A stretch of 64,000 bases of DNA from assembly GCA_913020435.1 (NCBI GenBank), contig CAJVZZ010000016.1, positions 1 through 64,000 on the forward strand, read 5' to 3'. The notes under the pieces were generated by a model. The model did not search any database. It was not told where the DNA came from and saw only the letters and a program-made list of their open reading frames with translations. This DNA comes from an uncultured Flavobacteriales bacterium. GTDB lineage: Bacteria > Bacteroidota > Bacteroidia > Flavobacteriales_G > Salibacteraceae. Position numbers and translations under genes: made by a program. Below, in pieces: positions 27,901 to 37,255 of the stretch. Positions within the stretch are counted from its first letter, which is position 1, and each line of letters begins with the position of its first letter.

Positions 27901-30252
27901 TATTCCATTACAAGAAGTGTTGTTGTGTTTAATTGCTGACCCAAAGACACAGCTAGAATCCGCTAAAATTCTAAACAATTGATTTCTACCTATTCCTTGG
28001 TAAGAGTAATTGCCAGATGCAGCAACTAACAGTTTATTGTCAGGATAAAGCAACATAGAACCAGCGTTTATGTGGCTTACAAAGCTAACACCTGGCACCC
28101 AACTCGCATCCACACTTCCGTTGTTATTCAAGCGTACAATTTTTGAACGAGTAGCACCTCCAAAACTGGTAAACCGACCCATAATCATGAATTTACCATC
28201 AGATTGTCTCACCATATATTTAATCTGGTTATTTGGGCCCGAAGTAGAAAACGAATTGTCTTTTGCTCCTGTGCTATCCAATCGAATTATTTGATTGGCT
28301 CCCGCACCATTGAACTGTGAAAACGCACCGGAAAGTAAAATCTTTCCATTAGGCTCAATGATTATTCCAGCCCAAACGTGATTATTAAATCCAGTTCCTA
28401 AATTGGTATTAAAAGCGCCATCCACAGTTCCATCTGTATTTAGTCGAACTAAACGCGGTACCGCTGTTCCGTTATAATTAGTAAATGAACCTCCTATAAC
28501 CAGTTTCCCATTCGCTTGTAATTCCACTTTATAGGGAACTCCGTTAAATCCAGAGCCATAAGTAAAATCATTGTCTATGGTTCCGTCCGGACTCAAACGC
28601 ACAATGTATTTACATGCTGTGCCATTGTAAGAGGTGAAGTTTCCAATACAAACTATTTTACTGTCGGGCTGAATTACTAAGTTTTGAACAGTACTATTGA
28701 ATCCTATTCCTTTAGGAAAAGAAGTATCGGCTTTACCGGTACTATCCAACCTAAGTATGTTAGATGCATCTTTACCGCCATAAGTACCTATCCAACCACC
28801 TACTACCAGTTTTCCATCGGCTTGCATTTCCATGTCGTTTGCCCCATTAGAAAGTGTAAATCCTTCCGAGTTAAAAGTTGGATCAATTTCTCCTTTAGTT
28901 GAATCAATTCGAACTAACATTTTTGCTGGCCTACCATTGTAAATGCTAAATGAACCTCCCATGAGGATTTTACCATCAGATTGGAATATCATGGTGGTTG
29001 GTGCCTGGTTTGGACCTGTTACTGATCCATATGTACCGTCATTATTCCAATCATCGTTTAACCTTGCCAAAATTGTGGCTTGTACTCCGTTGATTGAACC
29101 GAATGCACCTGCAATAATTAATTTTTTAGTTGTCGTTTGGTATTCAACCTGATCAATGTTATTGTTGATCGTAGTGCTAATATTTTCATCCCATACACCA
29201 GAAGAGTTTAGGCGAATAATGCGTGAAACTGCTTTGCCTTTGTAAGTTCGCATGTCTCCAACTATAATAATATCTCCGCTTGGTAATAATGTAACATCAT
29301 TTGGGTTTTTATTCCCAAATCCGGGTTGAGTATTGTTGTAAAAAGCGGTATCCAAACCACCGTTAACTTTAATTCGGGCAATTTTTCTTACGTTAAGGCC
29401 CTCGACCATACCATAGGCACCTATGGCAACAATTTTATCGTCCGACTGAATTTTTATTTCACCAACTGCATAATTAAAACCCCCATTAGCAAAACTAAAA
29501 GTAGTGTCTAATGCACCGCTTGTATCCAATCGGCACATACGATAAACTGCAGTGTTGCTCGTACCATGAGTGGTAAACCAACCAGCAATTATAATTTTTC
29601 CATCAGATTGAAAATCAATCGCTTCTACATTTCCATTAACTCCTTCGTATGCATTAAAACCAGTATCAATTGAACCATTAGATTCCAGACGAATAATGCG
29701 ATTAGCAGTTGTTCCATTATAGGTTGTAAACCAGCCACCAATAAGTAGTTTCCCATCTGATTGAACAGCAATACTGTAAACACGATTGTTGAATCCTGTT
29801 CCAATTTTAAACGAAGTATCCAGACTACCATCAGTGTTGATTCGAGCTAAATATTTCCGTCCTACGTTGTTGTAAGCACTAAAAGCACCACCAATTAACA
29901 CTTTACCATCTGGCTGAACCGCAACAGAGGTTACCGCGCTGTTTGCTCCTATTGGACATTTAAATGTGGTATCTATTTTTCCATCGGGAGTTAACTTAGC
30001 AACTCTGCCAACAGCTGTATTTTCATAGCGAGTAAACTGTCCACCTGCTATTAAACTTCCATCCGACATTATAGCCGTAGCGTAAATGACGTTCTGAAAA
30101 CCGGCTCCGGCTTTTTGTCCGTTGTCTAAAACACCAAACCGTTGATCTAAAGAGGCTGGTGCTTGAGCAAAAAGTGCGCTACCAGCAAATAGCAGGGAAA
30201 TTGCAAGTAAATAGCTTCGTGTAATGTTTTTTGAATAGAGAAATGCTTTCAT
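24949..30252 (-). CDS. Giant secreted repeat protein: delta-60 propeller, SprB-type repeats, T9SS sorting
   Basis: 1767 residues. Signal peptide (about 1-29, ALFAQ). Residues about 35-770 are a run of delta-60 (DUF5122) repeats of about 50-58 residues with the pattern QxDGKIxIGGxFTxYNG ... RIxRLNxDGSxDTxF, forming beta-propeller(s). Residues about 785-1180 hold about four to five SprB-type repeats (CNGxxDGxAxxxxxGGTxxYxYxWSNG). About 1185-1620 hold about six copies of a 70-residue repeat (GGxYSGxGVxxxxFDPxxxGxGxxxLxYxFxDxNGCxDS). The T9SS tail (FYPNPTNGLVNA to ARRITLNR) ends the protein. A cell-surface or released adhesin is the likely role; the SprB-like part fits gliding or attachment. Confidence 0.92.
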   Translation of the reverse strand: MKAFLYSKNITRSYLLAISLLFAGSALFAQAPASLDQRFGVLDNGQKAGAGFQNVIYATAIMSDGSLIAGGQFTRYENTAVGRVAKLTPDGKIDTTFKCPIGANSAVTSVAVQPDGKVLIGGAFSAYNNVGRKYLARINTDGSLDTSFKIGTGFNNRVYSIAVQSDGKLLIGGWFTTYNGTTANRIIRLESNGSIDTGFNAYEGVNGNVEAIDFQSDGKIIIAGWFTTHGTSNTAVYRMCRLDTSGALDTTFSFANGGFNYAVGEIKIQSDDKIVAIGAYGMVEGLNVRKIARIKVNGGLDTAFYNNTQPGFGNKNPNDVTLLPSGDIIIVGDMRTYKGKAVSRIIRLNSSGVWDENISTTINNNIDQVEYQTTTKKLIIAGAFGSINGVQATILARLNDDWNNDGTYGSVTGPNQAPTTMIFQSDGKILMGGSFSIYNGRPAKMLVRIDSTKGEIDPTFNSEGFTLSNGANDMEMQADGKLVVGGWIGTYGGKDASNILRLDSTGKADTSFPKGIGFNSTVQNLVIQPDSKIVCIGNFTSYNGTACKYIVRLSPDGTIDNDFTYGSGFNGVPYKVELQANGKLVIGGSFTNYNGTAVPRLVRLNTDGTVDGAFNTNLGTGFNNHVWAGIIIEPNGKILLSGAFSQFNGAGANQIIRLDSTGAKDNSFSTSGPNNQIKYMVRQSDGKFMIMGRFTSFGGATRSKIVRLNNNGSVDASWVPGVSFVSHINAGSMLLYPDNKLLVAASGNYSYQGIGRNQLFRILADSSCVFGSAIKHNNTSCNGINDGSAEVITVGNTGPVTVLWNNTGASSSTSISNLAPGTYKVNVIDSIGCKDSSTVTIVATPALVASATVNTSPFCGNSTNGEVTVAQTGGTGGYSYAWSNGSKYRNQSHLANGTYTITVIDANGCSDSVNITLTPSGVLTAAFDSSSSKCVGGKISLTGASNASKIIWTLNGAAADSSVVPKYTAATIGNYSAIVTSKQGCSSISDTVYVSPNPIASVTLDSIITCNGDSNGVLKAAATGGTGAYTYAWSNSKTTPSINKLGPASYSVIITDAKSCVDSASIAITQPAVLVASIVLDSNVSCFGFSDGAATASAVGGSTGYNYLWSNNNATANASLLIANNYTVTVTDSKGCIDTASVNITQPNQVIVSFANPAALCANASAKALSGATPTGGVYSGSGVSAGNFDPSISGRGSVRLYYSFTDANNCTVVDTAAVIVDSVPVVTMSALANRCIDAGVLALSGGLPVGGSYSGVGITSNVFDPNVSGAGTHNLLYTFTDVNGCSDSTQFTAKVNGLPVVSFSAINNICLNAGPDSLMGGLPIGSGGVYSGVNVNNRIFTPVAAGTDTLVYTFTDSNGCVNNAIQTRTVDSVPRVIFAQTIKVCIDAPVINLIAIPTGGSFSGIGVSGNQFDPITAGVGSYTLSYVFADVNGCGDSSKITSTVDSLPKVILSTILSNFICDNSATIALNQGTPAGGVYSGAGVTGNRFDPIASGAGSHIVSYVYNDGNNCSDSTAQNVMVSAAPSAALSNLGYTCALDSNRTLIEGLPLGGTYAGTGVTDSIFSPDTALIGTHLITYKFIDGIGCQDSASQNIVVETNPIFTLGSDTSICGDATVLLDPKLSNMLYKWSNGDTTQNISVATAADWSVLVTDSATNAACSYSDTINVNYEAVCVSIDETVMTTSSLIFYPNPTNGLVNAVIEGMEGVSVQLHIMNAQGSIVYKEDLHNMPEIYQGQFDLSNEAPGMYFISLTSAKGNAARRITLNR

Positions 30253-30439
30253 AATAAAGTAGTTAAGGCAGTTTTAGTATTTTATGTGATACGAATTTAT
30301 TCGTTCAAATATTAAACGGCAAAAGTACTATGAGCATTTGCTGCCCTTTAATTACTAACCTTACAATTACATTACATATAACAGATAATACAGATTGATT
30401 GGGAGATTTATTGTTTGAGTGGTTTGTGAGTTTATTAAT

Positions 30440-31351
30440 TCAAGATTTTAGGGTCTTCAAAAAATTGCGTAGAGAACGATTGTCTTTTATATTTAGCTTA
30501 TTTCTTATACGAGAAAATCCAACGTTTACACTGTTTGGACTTTTCTTGATTATTATGGCGATTTCGACAGGTGTAAACCCCAAAACCATAAATGTTGTTA
30601 GAATTTTATCGTTTTTAGTTATTTCACTGCATTGTGCCTCTAGCTTTTGGTAAAAACTATTGTGAATATGATCGAATTTATTCTCCAATTCAACTAATGA
30701 AATTTGGTTTTCCTGTTGTTTCAAATAAGCAAGAGAGTTGTGTAATAAACGTTTCCCATTATCATCTAAATGGGGTTTTAGAGCTGCTAACTTTTGCTTA
30801 AGATCAAATGCCTTGTTTTCATTGTTAATGTGGGAATTGATACTAGAGGCTAATTCCTGTTCTTTGCTGTCTAATTCATTTTTCAGCTGCAGGATATCGA
30901 ATTGGTGCAGTTCTTCTTGTGCTATTAAGTAAATCTCTTTTTGTAAGTTAATTTCCTTTGTATAATCAGACATTTCTAACACCGTTCTAATACGTGCAAT
31001 CAGTTCAACTTCATCAATAGGTTTTCTGATATAATCAATAGCTCCAGAGGAAAGCGCCACATCCAAATCTTCAGAATTAACCATTATTCCTGTTGCCATA
31101 ATTACAGGAATATCCTTTGTTATTTTGTCTTTTTTCAATGCTTTTATGAGCTCAATACCGTTCATTACGGGCATTTCCCAATCCGTTAATATTAAATCAG
31201 GAACTACTTCTAATGCTATAGTCAATGCCAATTGAGCATTATTAGCATTTAGTAATTCATACTTAACAGGTCTAATCGCTAACAGATATTCATTGATGAT
31301 TTTAATATTCAATGGATCGTCGTCAACTATTAATAGGGTTTTAACGCTCAT
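30440..31351 (-). CDS. Response regulator: receiver, coiled coil, LuxR-type helix-turn-helix
   Basis: 303 residues. Receiver domain (about 1-125) with DDDPLNIKII, phosphoacceptor in DLILTDWEMPVMNG and the conserved Lys in YIRKP. A helical coiled-coil linker (about 128-225, rich in E, K, Q) leads to a C-terminal HTH (VLGFTPVEIAIIIKKSPNSVNVGFSRIRNKL) of the kind found in Bacteroidota reg_prop regulators. Its start overlaps the end of the sensor kinase gene by 11 bp, so the pair is translationally coupled and surely one two-component system. DNA target unknown. Confidence 0.88.
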   Translation of the reverse strand: MSVKTLLIVDDDPLNIKIINEYLLAIRPVKYELLNANNAQLALTIALEVVPDLILTDWEMPVMNGIELIKALKKDKITKDIPVIMATGIMVNSEDLDVALSSGAIDYIRKPIDEVELIARIRTVLEMSDYTKEINLQKEIYLIAQEELHQFDILQLKNELDSKEQELASSINSHINNENKAFDLKQKLAALKPHLDDNGKRLLHNSLAYLKQQENQISLVELENKFDHIHNSFYQKLEAQCSEITKNDKILTTFMVLGFTPVEIAIIIKKSPNSVNVGFSRIRNKLNIKDNRSLRNFLKTLKS

Positions 31352-34300
31352 TGATCAATACTAAGTTAATTAGCTGCTCATATTTTTGCTCATTTGAAAC
31401 GTAAACGGCATTCTTTATTTCTGTAATCCAATCTAATGCTGCTTGATCCTTTTGAGGGTAAGAATTCAAACATTGAACGATATTACCTCCCTCATAAAAC
31501 TTATATGTTTTTAGCTCTTCTGCTATTGGTTTTAAGCTATCTCTTGTCACTGAGTTAAATGTGACAAGAGGAATATTACGCCCCTCGAAACTAGATGAGC
31601 TTAGCGGTTTTTGTTGATTTATTTTAAGGGCAAAACTAATTCGAGAGCCTTCACCAGCTTTAGAGTCAATTAATAGTCGAGTGTCATGAGCATCAAGCGC
31701 TAACTGACAATATTGCAATCCTATACCTGTCGAATATTTATCGCTCCCCTTCTCTACCAAAACTTGCTCTGAATTCTGCAGCTTTTGAAGTATTTCATAA
31801 GAAATTCCCGCGCCACTGTCTTCAATTACTAACTCTAGAAACTGGTCATCAATTGCGGTTGCAGAAATTGATATATCACTGTTTAAAGCTGAATACTGCA
31901 CAGAGTTTGACAGTAAATTAATGAGTACACGCTCAATTAAACTTACATCGCATAAAACAACAGTATCAAAACCCAGGTTCTTTTTGATTTTAAGATTCTT
32001 ATGTTTAATTGATAATTCAATAAATGCGAGTGCACGATCGACTAATTCATTTAGACTTATGGCTTGTTTACTTACTGCAATTTTATTGTCTTGTAATTGC
32101 TGAACATCCAAAATATTCATTACCAAATTCAACATTAATTTGGCTGAATACTCGATAGCTTTTGAATGCTCGTTTTGATTGGATTGCCTTGCTGAATTTA
32201 CGATACTGCCCAACGGATTTTTTAAATCGTGCACCAACATACTAGTAAGCTTATCTTTAAAAACCCCCATTGCTATTAGTTTTTCATTTGCAGAAAAAAG
32301 CTCCAATGCTTTCTTTTCGATTTCATCGCGCTGTTGGTCAATTTCTGCTGTTCGCTCTCTAACCTTCTTTTCTAAAATTATTTTCTCGTTTTCAAATCTT
32401 TTAATCCTCGAAAGAACATAGAACGTGATGATTAAAATTACCGATACCGCAAGACTTAAAATAAACCACCATGTTTGCCAAAACGGAGGTGTAATTGTAA
32501 TGTTTATGGAATGAACTTCAGACCACACAGCATCTCTATTGGAGCCTTTAACAAGTAATTTGTAGTTTCCTGACGGCAAACTAGTGTAGGTAACTGAGTT
32601 TTTGGAGCCATCAAATACCCAATCTTTATCAAAGCCTTCTAGTTTGTGCGCATATTCATTCTTTTCAGGTTGATTGAAGTCTAAAGAAGCATAGGCAATA
32701 CTAAAAACCTGTTCTTCATAGGATAGCTCTAATTCGCCTAAGCAACTTATATCATTGGGTAAAAAATAGGACTGCTCAATTCTTGTTACTTTATTTGATG
32801 TTGAAGGTAAGTCCGATTTTACAGAAACCAGTTCATTCATCACTTTTAATGAGGTAAATGCAAGTTTTGGAGGCATACTTTTAGCAGTCATGCTATCGGG
32901 ATGAAAACGTGTTACAGCATTAAATCCACCAAAATAAAAATAGCCACTAGCTCCTTTATGAGCAGAACAAAGAGAAAATTCACTTTGCTGAATTCCATCG
33001 TATTGATCGTATGTTTTAATCTGAGGTATTAGAGCAGTTTCTCCTATAATTTGAAAGCTACAAATACCATTAACAGTGCTTATCCAGAGCTTACCACTAT
33101 TATCAATCAAAAGTCCAGAGAGCCTGTCATTGGGCAAACCATCTTGACTGGAATATTTGGTGTATAGAAAAGTTCCATTATCTCTTTCCACTCTTATCAG
33201 TCCTGTGGTTGTTGTTACCCAAAGTTTGTTTTCAGCATCTTCTTGAATCCCCGTGATGCTAGTCCCATTATCTGGTGCAAATTGCCCTTTACTTCTATAA
33301 AATTTTTCAGTCTTTTCATCTATTCGATTAAGTCCACCAGTGCCTGTCCCAACCCATATGTTAGCGAATTTATCTTCATATAATACCATTATAGTGTTAT
33401 CAGACAGTGAATTACTATCCTTTGGATCGTTTTGAAATACGGTAAATGTTTTCGTTTCAGGCTGATAAAGATTCAAGCCTTTCCCATATGTACCAAACCA
33501 CAATCTACCTTTTTTATCTTTTAACGCACATCGAATCCCTCTTTCAGATATCGAGCCCTTCTTCGATGCATCAGAAGCAAAAACCTCAGACTTCTTTGTA
33601 TTTTCATTATACCTTAATAGGCCGTCTATAGTTCCTCCAAGCCATATAATGGAATCGTTTTCTCTTAGCAAACAATACCCACCCAAGGTAAAAGCTGTTT
33701 GAACTTGAGTTATTGACTTTAATTTTTTATCCCAAGTCAATAAACCTCTACTTCCACTAACTAGGTACACTTTAGACCCAAATTCACTGATTCCGTTTAT
33801 TGAACCCATTGAAGCCGCTCGATTTACAGAATCTATTATTTGGATGTGTTCCATTTTTTCAGAATTAGGCTTGAATCTACTCAACCCTGATTTATAACTA
33901 CCCACCCATATCAATCCGCTGCGGTCTGCAAACAATGGCAGTACGGCATTAGATGCCAATGACAGTTTATTATCCTTCTCCTGTTTATACTTATTGGAAG
34001 TGCCGTTTCTGGCATCCAGTTTATAAACTCCTTTATTCCAAACAGTAAACCAAATTGAATTCGGATACCTTGGATCTACAACCATATCCCTAATAAACGC
34101 ACCCGTAATAAACTCTTGATCTTGGTATAAATACCGTTCTACAGTTTGAGTAAGTGTATTCAATCGAAAAGCTCCGTTTGCATAACTGCCTATCCAAAGA
34201 ACAGAATCTTGATTGAGCAGGCTCATGGCTCTATAGCTATCTAAACCGTCGATTAGCTTTATGGATTTAATATTCTTGGTAATTGGATCAAAGTGATATA

Positions 34301-34964
34301 AGCCGCCGTCGAAAGCTCCTAACCAAAGTGTTCCATCATTATTCACGGATATTTTTCTTATGTCTTTGCAATTTCGCCCTAGCTGCCTACTAAATATCCC
34401 TTGATAGGAAGTGATCGTTCCCGTTTTCGTATCAAAGTATTTAAGCCCACCGCCAAAAGTGCCTATCCATAAATTCGAATTTTCATCCTCAGTTATACTC
34501 CAAACGGAGTTGTTTTGAAACAAACTGTCCTTATGCGATGCAAAAGCGTAATTCTCAAAAGTTCCTTTTTTTTTGTTGAATTTAGATATTCCACTTCCAT
34601 TAGTTCCTAACCATAGAGTGCCTTTGGAATCTTCGTAAATGCAGTTCAGGAAATTATTTGACATGGAGTTACTGTCTCCATCTTTATGCAAGTAATGCAT
34701 GAAGGTTTTTCCATCCCAACGATTCAACCCAAATTCAGTAGCAACCCAAATAAAGCCTTGTCGGTCTTGGGTGATATCGTAAACAGAATTTTGAGACAGC
34801 CCATCTCTAACGTCCAAATGATAAAAACTAGCATCATTTTGAGCATTGATCGAACCTGCAAAAAACAAAATAAGCGCAACAATAACTGCACTATTTTTAG
34901 TGCACAAAGCAAGTAATTGGTTTAAAGAAGTGTAGGAATATTCCAAGTACCAAAGGTTGTCCAA
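31341..34964 (-). CDS. Reg_prop beta-propeller sensor histidine kinase
   Basis: 1207 residues. N-terminal signal/anchor (about 25-42), then two-component regulator propeller repeats (about 45-700; FIWVATEFGLNRWDGKTF, TLWLGTNGSGISKFN, NIWVGTGTGGLNRID), a Y_Y_Y domain (about 755-825, ending in SLPSGNYKLLVKGSN), one membrane helix (about 835-855), a coiled coil, HisKA with H-box MLVHDLKNPLGSIV (His about 913) and HATPase (LLSNSVQYS, EDSGAGIS, GIGLQYCQLALDAH). Unlike classical hybrid sensors it has no receiver or AraC domain; the receiver is a separate protein next door. An unusual tail of about 85 residues follows the HATPase and is not recognised. It probably senses an extracellular carbohydrate or other polymer. 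Confidence 0.9.
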   Translation of the reverse strand: MDNLWYLEYSYTSLNQLLALCTKNSAVIVALILFFAGSINAQNDASFYHLDVRDGLSQNSVYDITQDRQGFIWVATEFGLNRWDGKTFMHYLHKDGDSNSMSNNFLNCIYEDSKGTLWLGTNGSGISKFNKKKGTFENYAFASHKDSLFQNNSVWSITEDENSNLWIGTFGGGLKYFDTKTGTITSYQGIFSRQLGRNCKDIRKISVNNDGTLWLGAFDGGLYHFDPITKNIKSIKLIDGLDSYRAMSLLNQDSVLWIGSYANGAFRLNTLTQTVERYLYQDQEFITGAFIRDMVVDPRYPNSIWFTVWNKGVYKLDARNGTSNKYKQEKDNKLSLASNAVLPLFADRSGLIWVGSYKSGLSRFKPNSEKMEHIQIIDSVNRAASMGSINGISEFGSKVYLVSGSRGLLTWDKKLKSITQVQTAFTLGGYCLLRENDSIIWLGGTIDGLLRYNENTKKSEVFASDASKKGSISERGIRCALKDKKGRLWFGTYGKGLNLYQPETKTFTVFQNDPKDSNSLSDNTIMVLYEDKFANIWVGTGTGGLNRIDEKTEKFYRSKGQFAPDNGTSITGIQEDAENKLWVTTTTGLIRVERDNGTFLYTKYSSQDGLPNDRLSGLLIDNSGKLWISTVNGICSFQIIGETALIPQIKTYDQYDGIQQSEFSLCSAHKGASGYFYFGGFNAVTRFHPDSMTAKSMPPKLAFTSLKVMNELVSVKSDLPSTSNKVTRIEQSYFLPNDISCLGELELSYEEQVFSIAYASLDFNQPEKNEYAHKLEGFDKDWVFDGSKNSVTYTSLPSGNYKLLVKGSNRDAVWSEVHSINITITPPFWQTWWFILSLAVSVILIITFYVLSRIKRFENEKIILEKKVRERTAEIDQQRDEIEKKALELFSANEKLIAMGVFKDKLTSMLVHDLKNPLGSIVNSARQSNQNEHSKAIEYSAKLMLNLVMNILDVQQLQDNKIAVSKQAISLNELVDRALAFIELSIKHKNLKIKKNLGFDTVVLCDVSLIERVLINLLSNSVQYSALNSDISISATAIDDQFLELVIEDSGAGISYEILQKLQNSEQVLVEKGSDKYSTGIGLQYCQLALDAHDTRLLIDSKAGEGSRISFALKINQQKPLSSSSFEGRNIPLVTFNSVTRDSLKPIAEELKTYKFYEGGNIVQCLNSYPQKDQAALDWITEIKNAVYVSNEQKYEQLINLVLINER

Positions 34965-35186
34965 TAACCACTCGGTTTTTTATATTAATTGAACACGAAC
35001 TGAGTTTGTTGATCGCTAATTTTTAGGCTAGCGAACTCAGGACCTCTAGCTTCAATTTTGTAATCGAATTGTATGAAAAACATGGAAATCAATAAATCTG
35101 AATCATCCGTAATTTATCTATCCTATCATTTCAACGTGTTTTATTAGAACATAATAACTAGCCTCACAAAACCAACCATAAGTAAC

Positions 35187-36572
35187 CTAATTCGCCTCAG
35201 CAAAAAACTCGTAGAAATGGGGAATTGTTTCAATACCTTTTAGGTAATTGAATACTCCAAAATGTTCGTTTGGTGAATGTATAGCATCGCTATCCAAACC
35301 AAATCCCATAAGAATAGATTTTGATTTCAATTCTTGCTCGAACAAGGCTACAATTGGAATGCTACCTCCAGAACGAACCGGAATTGGTTTCTTTCCAAAC
35401 GTAGTTTCGTAAGCTCTGCTTGCTGACTTGTATGCATGATCGTTAGTATGCGTTACATAACCATGTCCGCCATGATGCGAGGTTACTTTTACCTTTACAC
35501 TTTTTGGTGCAATAGCTATAAAGTGCTTTTCGAATAATTCTGAAATTTCGTCTGGAGTTTGTCCTGGAACTAAACGCATTGAGATTTTTGCATTTGCTTT
35601 TGAAGCAATCACCGTTTTAGCTCCTTCACCAATATAACCACCCCATATTCCATTTACATCCAATGTTGGACGAATAGAGTTACGTTCCATAGTTGAGTAG
35701 CCTGTCTCTCCATGCACGTCGTTCATATCCAATGCTTTTTTGTAAGCATCTAAACTAAAAGGAGCTTTCGCCATTTCAGCACGTTCTTCAGCACTCAAAT
35801 CTTCTACTTTATCATAAAATCCTGGAATAGTAATTCGATTGTCCTCGTCTTGCAAGGAAGCAATCATCTTCGTCAGGATGTTTATTGGGTTGGCCACTGC
35901 TCCACCGTATAATCCAGAATGTAAATCTCGATTTGGACCAGTTACTTCAACTTCCATATAAGCAAGTCCTCTGAGACCAGTTGTAATCGAAGGAATATCG
36001 TTTGCCAACATTCCAGTATCTGAAATTAAGATAACATCGTTGGCCAATTTTTCGTGGTTGCGTTTTACATACCATTCCAAATTTTCAGATCCAACTTCTT
36101 CTTCCCCTTCAATCATGAACTTTACGTTACACGGCAAGGTATCGTGCTGCATCATTAATTCAAAAGCCTTAACATGCATGTACATTTGACCTTTATCATC
36201 ACATGCACCTCGAGCAAAAATTGCTCCTTCAGGATGAATTGGTGTTTCTTTAATAACAGGCTCAAACGGACCTGAAGTCCACAATTCAACTGGATCTGCA
36301 GGCTGTACATCATAATGACCATAAACCAAGACTGTAGGCTTTGATGGATCAATCATTTTATCGGCATAAACTACTGGGAAACCAGGAGTTTCGCATACTT
36401 CAACATTCTCTGCTCCAGCCTCAGTCAAACGTTTGGCTACTTCATCTGCAGTTCGGATAACATCCCCTTTATAAGCTGGATCTGCACTTACTGATGGAAT
36501 TCGAAGTAAATCGAATAATTCGTCTAAGTAACGTTGTTTGTTTTCTTGAATTGAAGATGAATATTTTGACAT
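35187..36572 (-). CDS. M20-family dipeptidase
   Basis: 461 residues, the normal length for M20 dipeptidases of the CNDP/DUG1-like group. Metal and catalytic motifs: GHYDVQPADPVELW (His and Asp ligands), ARGACDDKGQMYMHVKAFE (bridging Asp), IEGEEEVGSENL (general-base Glu and Glu ligand), ISDTGML (Asp ligand) and SGGSIPI plus SIHSPNEHF-like (DAIHSPNEHFGVF) with the last His. It hydrolyses dipeptides in the cytoplasm with two Zn ions. No signal peptide. A monocistronic gene. Confidence 0.93.
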   Translation of the reverse strand: MSKYSSSIQENKQRYLDELFDLLRIPSVSADPAYKGDVIRTADEVAKRLTEAGAENVEVCETPGFPVVYADKMIDPSKPTVLVYGHYDVQPADPVELWTSGPFEPVIKETPIHPEGAIFARGACDDKGQMYMHVKAFELMMQHDTLPCNVKFMIEGEEEVGSENLEWYVKRNHEKLANDVILISDTGMLANDIPSITTGLRGLAYMEVEVTGPNRDLHSGLYGGAVANPINILTKMIASLQDEDNRITIPGFYDKVEDLSAEERAEMAKAPFSLDAYKKALDMNDVHGETGYSTMERNSIRPTLDVNGIWGGYIGEGAKTVIASKANAKISMRLVPGQTPDEISELFEKHFIAIAPKSVKVKVTSHHGGHGYVTHTNDHAYKSASRAYETTFGKKPIPVRSGGSIPIVALFEQELKSKSILMGFGLDSDAIHSPNEHFGVFNYLKGIETIPHFYEFFAEAN

Positions 36573-36776
36573 AGAATATGTTTATTTAAAGGAACGTGAA
36601 ATTACCCTTTTCTTTATAAACAAACCAGCCAGTATTCAGTTGAAAATAGAATAAGTGACTATTTCAAGACTTATCAAATGAGCTACTCGTCTTTCAAAGA
36701 AAATTAAAAAAGCCCAAAGTTTTCAGGGTATTTTTTAATCCTGTAATTACTCCAATTTAGTTAAACCAATCAAAAA

Positions 36777-37145
36777 CTACACTTCTAATCGTTTCAATAA
36801 TTTTTCTTCAATTGCATCTATCAAAGCAACTTTTAGTAATAACCCAGCTTGTATCATGGGTTGTTTGTCTCCTAATACGATAAACAGAATACTTGGAATA
36901 CTTCTGATTTCAAATGCTGAGGAAAGCTCCTGCTCTATTTCTGTGTTCACTTTTAAATTTTTACTTTGCCTTTATACTCATTATAAAGAGCATCCAATAT
37001 TGGAGCTAACACTTTGCAGAGGGCGCATCAATCAGCATAGAAATCAATAATCGCAGGAACGTTGTCCTGATATTTCCACTCTTTAGAAGTTTCGTAATTG
37101 AAAATGTCTTCTCCAATTTGCTGCTATAAGATTGATTGTTGCCAT
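36777..37145 (-). pseudogene. Thioredoxin pseudogene
   Basis: Joined across three frames the minus strand gives a recognisable thioredoxin: MATINL, then EDIFNYETSKEWKY, NVPAIIDFYAD-stop-CALCK, VLAPILDALYNEYKGKVKI, and after a frameshift NTEIEQELSSAFEIRSIPSI followed by LFIVLGDKQPMIQAGLLLK. The active-site Trp (TGG in WCxxC) is TGA, and there is a frameshift near the start and another after GKVKI. The gene is therefore dead by several lesions but still recent enough to align throughout. It lies directly downstream of the NhaA gene, which itself carries a thioredoxin-like N-terminal domain. Confidence 0.8.
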
Positions 37146-37255
37146 AACTAATTTTTGTTTATTCAAAGTTTGGAATGCTTTTTCAGAATTCATGTGACAT
37201 ATCTAACCTTGTAGAATTGTACTGTACAAAATTTTCATTTTTTAATAAAACTACT

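Noticed and set aside
24949-30252. Internal DNA repeats of the giant gene as a possible CRISPR or tandem-repeat locus.
   Set aside because: The repeats are in frame, diverged and encode protein repeats; no spacers of constant length.
34999-35041. Imperfect hairpin CTGAGTT...CGCTA / TAGCG-AACTCAG upstream of the reg_prop sensor.
   Set aside because: A seven-base asymmetric bulge and no T-run; neither a terminator nor a clean operator.
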